Program-made: the position numbers and the translations under genes | Shown here: piece after piece, positions 43,247 through 46,211 of the stretch | Position numbering within the stretch: the first letter of the stretch is position 1 | Layout of the letters: each line of letters starts with the position of its first letter | Notes under the pieces: generated by a model | The model's database searches: none | What the model was told of the DNA's origin: nothing | The model's input: the letters and a program-made list of their open reading frames with translations, nothing else | Source of the DNA: Actinomycetes bacterium | Lineage (GTDB): Bacteria; Actinomycetota; Thermoleophilia; Solirubrobacterales; Solirubrobacteraceae | DNA: 46,211 bases | Direction of reading: 5' to 3' | Assembly (NCBI GenBank): GCA_021820105.1 | Contig: JAKAED010000013.1 | Location: forward strand, 1-46,211

Positions 43247-44494
43247 CTACGGTGCGTCCCAGGCTGCGGCGATGAACGACAGGTCGGTGCCTGTCGCCGT
43301 TAGCAGCCACCCGTTGCCGGGGGTGAGGGTCACGGTCCAGTGGCCTTTGGTTGCGCGGGCGGTAATGATTCGGGAAGACCGTTGGCCGGTGGTGCTCTTG
43401 AGCCGCAGCCGCCGCGCGTGCGTGGTCCCAAAGACCACGACGGTGCGGGCGAACCGGTCGAGCCTGACGAACTGGGCGCGCCCCACCTTCACGCAGACGG
43501 TACGCAAAGGATGGCGGGGTGCGCGTACCCGCTGACAGACCCGCGTGACGGCTGCGGCAAGCGGCTGCTTTGCGGTACCGGCTCGTGAGGGCGTTGGCGT
43601 GCTGGCGGGCCCTGTCGTGTTGGACGACGGTACGGAGGGGTTGCTCCAGGAGAGCGAGCGGACCTCCGCGGCGAGCCAGGAGGCCTGCCCGAGGACGCTG
43701 GTGAAATAGCTGGGGGAGGCGGCGGGGCAGCCGACAGCACCAAAGTCGGCAAGCCCGATCTCGACAGGCTGGCCCGCGATGGTCTCAAACAGTGGGCCGC
43801 CGCTGTCGCCGCGGCAGATCGCGGCGGGGGTGCTGGAAGCTCCCTGCGCACAGAACTGGGTGGCAGGATCAAGCGTCAGTCCCCACCCGCTCTCGGTGGC
43901 GAAGCCTTGGCAGTAACCGTTGTTCTGGATTTGCAACGGGGCTTCCTGAAGTTCGGGGGCCAGGCCACCTACCGACCCGGAGGTGCCGCTGGTGGCACCC
44001 CAGCCGGCGACCGTCGCCTGAGTGAGGGGCGAGTACAGGGACGAGTCCGCGGCCGACGTCGCCAGCTCGACGGTGGGCTGCGAGTAGACGGTTGGCGCGT
44101 AGGCGCCGCTGTACTCGGTTTCGTTGAGCTGGATTAGCGCGACGTCGTTGGTGATCGTGGCCGGGTTGTAGTCGGGTTCAACGAGGATTTGGGCGACCTG
44201 CTGGGGGATGAACGGGTCGTTGGTGTTGACGGTCGCGGTGATCGACGGGAAGTTGACGCTGACCCCGGCGGGATCGGGTGTCCGCGTACCGGCGTTGGTG
44301 ACGCAGTGAGCGTCGGTGAGCACGACGCCGGGGGCCACGATCGTGCCGGTGCACACGTCACTGCCACTGGAGATTTGGACGGCCCAGGGCGCGGCGCTGG
44401 CGGGAACCGGGGAACCGCCGACAACGGCGAGTGCAGACGTGGGCGCGAGGAGGGCGGCGCTTGCAACGAGTGCGGCTAGTCCGGTCTTGAGCAT
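43247..44494 (-). CDS. Secreted trypsin-like serine protease
   Basis: 415 aa from ATG 44492-44494, with GGAG five bases upstream. Signal peptide about residues 1-23 (LAALVASAALLAPTSALA), then VVGGSPV, the processed N-terminus pattern of the S1 family. The catalytic triad is visible: His63 in LTDAHCV, Asp117 in TNDVALI, Ser231 in CRGDSGGPL. A domain of about 120 residues after a Thr/Pro/Ser linker (about 275-295) is basic and beta-rich (RFARTVVVFGTTHARRLRLK, GHWTVTLTPGNGWLL). It may bind the cell envelope. A cargo-type gene on this element; its substrate is unknown, though the local surface proteins are candidates. Confidence 0.95.
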   Translation of the reverse strand: MLKTGLAALVASAALLAPTSALAVVGGSPVPASAAPWAVQISSGSDVCTGTIVAPGVVLTDAHCVTNAGTRTPDPAGVSVNFPSITATVNTNDPFIPQQVAQILVEPDYNPATITNDVALIQLNETEYSGAYAPTVYSQPTVELATSAADSSLYSPLTQATVAGWGATSGTSGSVGGLAPELQEAPLQIQNNGYCQGFATESGWGLTLDPATQFCAQGASSTPAAICRGDSGGPLFETIAGQPVEIGLADFGAVGCPAASPSYFTSVLGQASWLAAEVRSLSWSNPSVPSSNTTGPASTPTPSRAGTAKQPLAAAVTRVCQRVRAPRHPLRTVCVKVGRAQFVRLDRFARTVVVFGTTHARRLRLKSTTGQRSSRIITARATKGHWTVTLTPGNGWLLTATGTDLSFIAAAWDAP

Positions 44495-44708
44495 CCAGCT
44501 CCGCCCTACCTTTCCGTTGATGATGCCGCCCGACGTAGGGCGGCAAAGTTCGCCTGGCAATCGTGGTCGTCTGCCGCCCGGATAGCGGCGATCACTCGTG
44601 TCATCGGCCAAGTCGCGTGAAAACCACAGAGGCTCACGGGGTGGGGGCAGCCGTGATGGACGATGACGCTGTCGGAAGAATGGTTCGCCGACGGGTGCTG
44701 GCAGCCGC

Positions 44709-45179
44709 TCATGCGAAGTAACTCCGGTCGTACACCCATACGCGCCTGGGGATCTCCACGTCCAGCCCACGGCCAGCGCCAGCTAGGCCGTGATGGAAGA
44801 TCCAGCAGCGGGCCCACTCGGGGCGCGGGAGGGCGATCAGGTGTCCTGTCGGGCGCGGCTCGGTCAGCGCGCCCGAGTACGACATCGACTCCGGGAGCAG
44901 ATGAAAGCTGCCGGCGCCCCGGCTCGGCTGGAACTGACCATCGGGCCACAGGTATGCGATCCGAACGGTTCTGATGCCTGCCCAGTCCAGCCGGACGATG
45001 TCCCCGACCGCGGGGCGAGGCTCAGCCTCAGACCAGTAGGCCTGGGTGTGCTCGAGGATGAGGTCACGGTCTTGGTCGTCGATCGAGTCGACGTGCAGCA
45101 GTGCGCCGGAGATGCCGACGAGACGCATGCGCTCAGCCGGGTCGCTGTTGATGGTGCTGGGCAGGATGGTGGTAGACAA
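44709..45179 (-). CDS. Unknown 156-aa plasmid protein
   Basis: TTG start at 45177-45179 chosen for the AGGAC seven bases upstream. Reads RMRLVGISGALLHVDSI, EHTQAYWSEAEPRPAVGDIV, RIAYLWPDGQFQPSRGAGSF and RCWIFHHGLAG, a compact alpha/beta protein with several Trp. No signal peptide. Family not recognised. The space 44495-44708 shows no gene. Confidence 0.7.
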   Translation of the reverse strand: MSTTILPSTINSDPAERMRLVGISGALLHVDSIDDQDRDLILEHTQAYWSEAEPRPAVGDIVRLDWAGIRTVRIAYLWPDGQFQPSRGAGSFHLLPESMSYSGALTEPRPTGHLIALPRPEWARCWIFHHGLAGAGRGLDVEIPRRVWVYDRSYFA

Positions 45180-45356
45180 GGTCTGGTCCTGGGGCTGGGC
45201 TTGGTCGGGTGTGAAGTAGCGCCGGATGGCCGCACGACCAGCGCCCTGGGCCGCGCCCCCATGAGCTTCGGGCGCGGTTTCACTCCCCAGGAGTACGGGA
45301 GCGAGGACGGTTAGGCGGCTGTGCGGCCATCCGGAAAGCCCCACTGACCAGGCGGA

Positions 45357-45612
45357 GCTGAGCGAACCATCGGGCGGTCGTGGGCAGGGGATTGACCCGT
45401 ACGCGTTCGTGCCGTCTTCCCCGATGGCTCGCTCAGCCCCACCGGGAAGGTGAGGGCATGAAGGCTCACGCTCTCGCCCGTCCCGGAGGGAACGGGCGAG
45501 AGCGCCTGTTGGGGTGGGTGTAGGAGCGTCCCGGCGGTGTCGGGACTGACCTCCACCCCCGACGCTCAGACTGAACGCCGGGAGTGGTTCTCTCGTTGGG
45601 GGGTGGAGGTCA
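45357..45612. ncRNA. Strongly folded non-coding stretch with three long hairpins
   Basis: Three consecutive stems: 45357-45374 with 45420-45437 (18 bp, one mismatch); 45469-45481 with 45492-45504 (13 bp, perfect, CGCTCTCGCCCGT type); 45547-45560 with 45599-45612 (14 bp, perfect, TGACCTCCACCCCC). No convincing protein frame. Length and spacing suggest a structured RNA or a DNA processing site. No known RNA class recognised. Confidence 0.55.
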
Positions 45613-46026
45613 GGCTCGAAATTTGAGCGGGACTGATCGCAGAGAAGCGTCTGCGCGGATCGAACCGAACTTGGTCAGTGTTGGGTACGGGAGTCCGCGC
45701 GTTCGCCCGCCGTGCGGCGGGGTCAGGACGTGTCTCTGATGCAGCACCGGGGGAGGGTGCTGACGAAGCCGTACCGGTACCCCGGGATCCGTTAGTCGCG
45801 AAGGACCTTCCACGCCGGGTTCACGACCGGTACGGCTGCGTCAACAACCAGCCAAGGAGCGGGCTGGGGGTCAAGCGCACCTGCCGACGAGTTTTTGCGC
45901 TCTGTCCGGCGAGATGAGCCGACGCGGCAATGATCAGCGTGCCGCGAAGCGGTGCGCCATTGTCCGCGGGTCGGCGATCCGCCGGTTCGAGCGCCCCTCA
46001 CTTGCGAAGCAACGCCGGCGCTCAGC
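45613..46026. other. Gene-free stretch before the ComM-like gene end
   Basis: I see no supported gene or strong repeat in these about 410 bp. Short frames on both strands look like chance. Confidence 0.4.
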
Positions 46027-46211
46027 TCAGACGTTGATTGTCGTGTTGATCCGAAGGTCTCCTCTGAGACCAAGTGCCGTCTGGATCGCGTCGCTGTCGA
46101 CGGTCGCCTGGTCGGCGAGGTCGGCGATGGTTCTGGCGACTTGCAGCACACGATCCTGGCCACGGGCGCTGAGCAAGCCCGCCCGGTACGCGTCGGAGAG
46201 TGCGGTCTGTG
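46027..46211 (-). CDS. ComM/YifB-like Mg-chelatase family protein, C-terminal end (partial)
   Basis: The minus strand from the window edge reads TALSDAYRAGLLSARGQDRV then LQVARTIADLADQ and ends NTTINV before TGA at 46027-46029. The phrase LSARG-x-DRVL-x-VARTIADL is the hallmark of the C-terminus of ComM/YifB AAA+ proteins. ComM is a helicase-like factor that promotes branch migration in natural transformation. Only about 60 residues are inside the window, so whether the gene is intact cannot be seen. On a mobile element it could help process incoming single strands. Confidence 0.75.
   Translation of the reverse strand, partial: QTALSDAYRAGLLSARGQDRVLQVARTIADLADQATVDSDAIQTALGLRGDLRINTTINV

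Noticed and set aside
45792..46163. Minus-strand frame of 123 aa at the right edge
   Set aside because: It overlaps the ComM-like C-terminus in another frame; the ComM phrase is far more specific.

Overview
The window reads as most of a large conjugative or mobilisable plasmid (or a plasmid-like integrated element) from a very high-GC actinobacterium. The order Solirubrobacterales / class Thermoleophilia fits best. This is inferred from the style of the secreted proteins: Ig-like modules with VDN-T-P linkers, a collagen-like protein opened by a Cys-Pro-Lys-Gly...Arg-Gly-Pro-Ala-Gly motif, and a Thr/Pro-rich membrane-anchored sigma factor. No rRNA, tRNA, CRISPR array or transposase was seen.

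Layout. 1-8745 (minus strand): a surface-protein locus with a partial secreted Ig-like protein, a giant secreted protein interrupted by one in-frame TAA, a sigma factor fused to an anti-sigma-type zinc motif and a membrane anchor, and a small zinc-finger gene. 9197-10431: a collagen-like secreted protein with its terminator. 10686-12954: a partition locus, parS-like palindrome / ParB-type HTH protein / ParA / tandem ribbon-helix-helix protein / second parS-like palindrome. 13031-19114: an SF2 helicase, a large winged-helix-like protein, an origin with twelve 20-bp iterons, a small leader protein and a RepA-like initiator. 19111-27145 (minus): UvrD/PcrA helicase, three small genes, a VirD4/TraG coupling protein and a 900-aa protein. 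27254-33200: small zinc protein, ATP-dependent DNA ligase, a short protein, the MobF relaxase and a candidate oriT. 33467-34508 (plus): HNH protein and a partner. 34880-43125 (minus): a long run of small plasmid genes in overlapping operons around a plasmid SSB, with unusually structured intergenic DNA. 43247-46211: trypsin-like secreted protease, one unknown gene, a strongly folded non-coding stretch and the C-terminal end of a ComM/YifB-like protein running off the edge.

How it may work together. RepA, iterons, PcrA, SSB and ligase supply replication. ParA with two DNA-binding partners and two centromere-like sites supply segregation. Relaxase, coupling protein and candidate oriT supply transfer; no VirB4-type ATPase or other channel gene is in the window. 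Three points stand out. A bipartite promoter-like element occurs three times, with 12-bp spacing each time, in front of the sigma/surface-protein operon, the coupling-protein operon and the HNH operon, suggesting one plasmid regulon. The relaxase, the 900-aa protein and a 192-aa protein end in the same roughly 85-residue module, which could be a common transfer signal. The sigma factor carries its own ZAS-like motif and membrane anchor in one chain.
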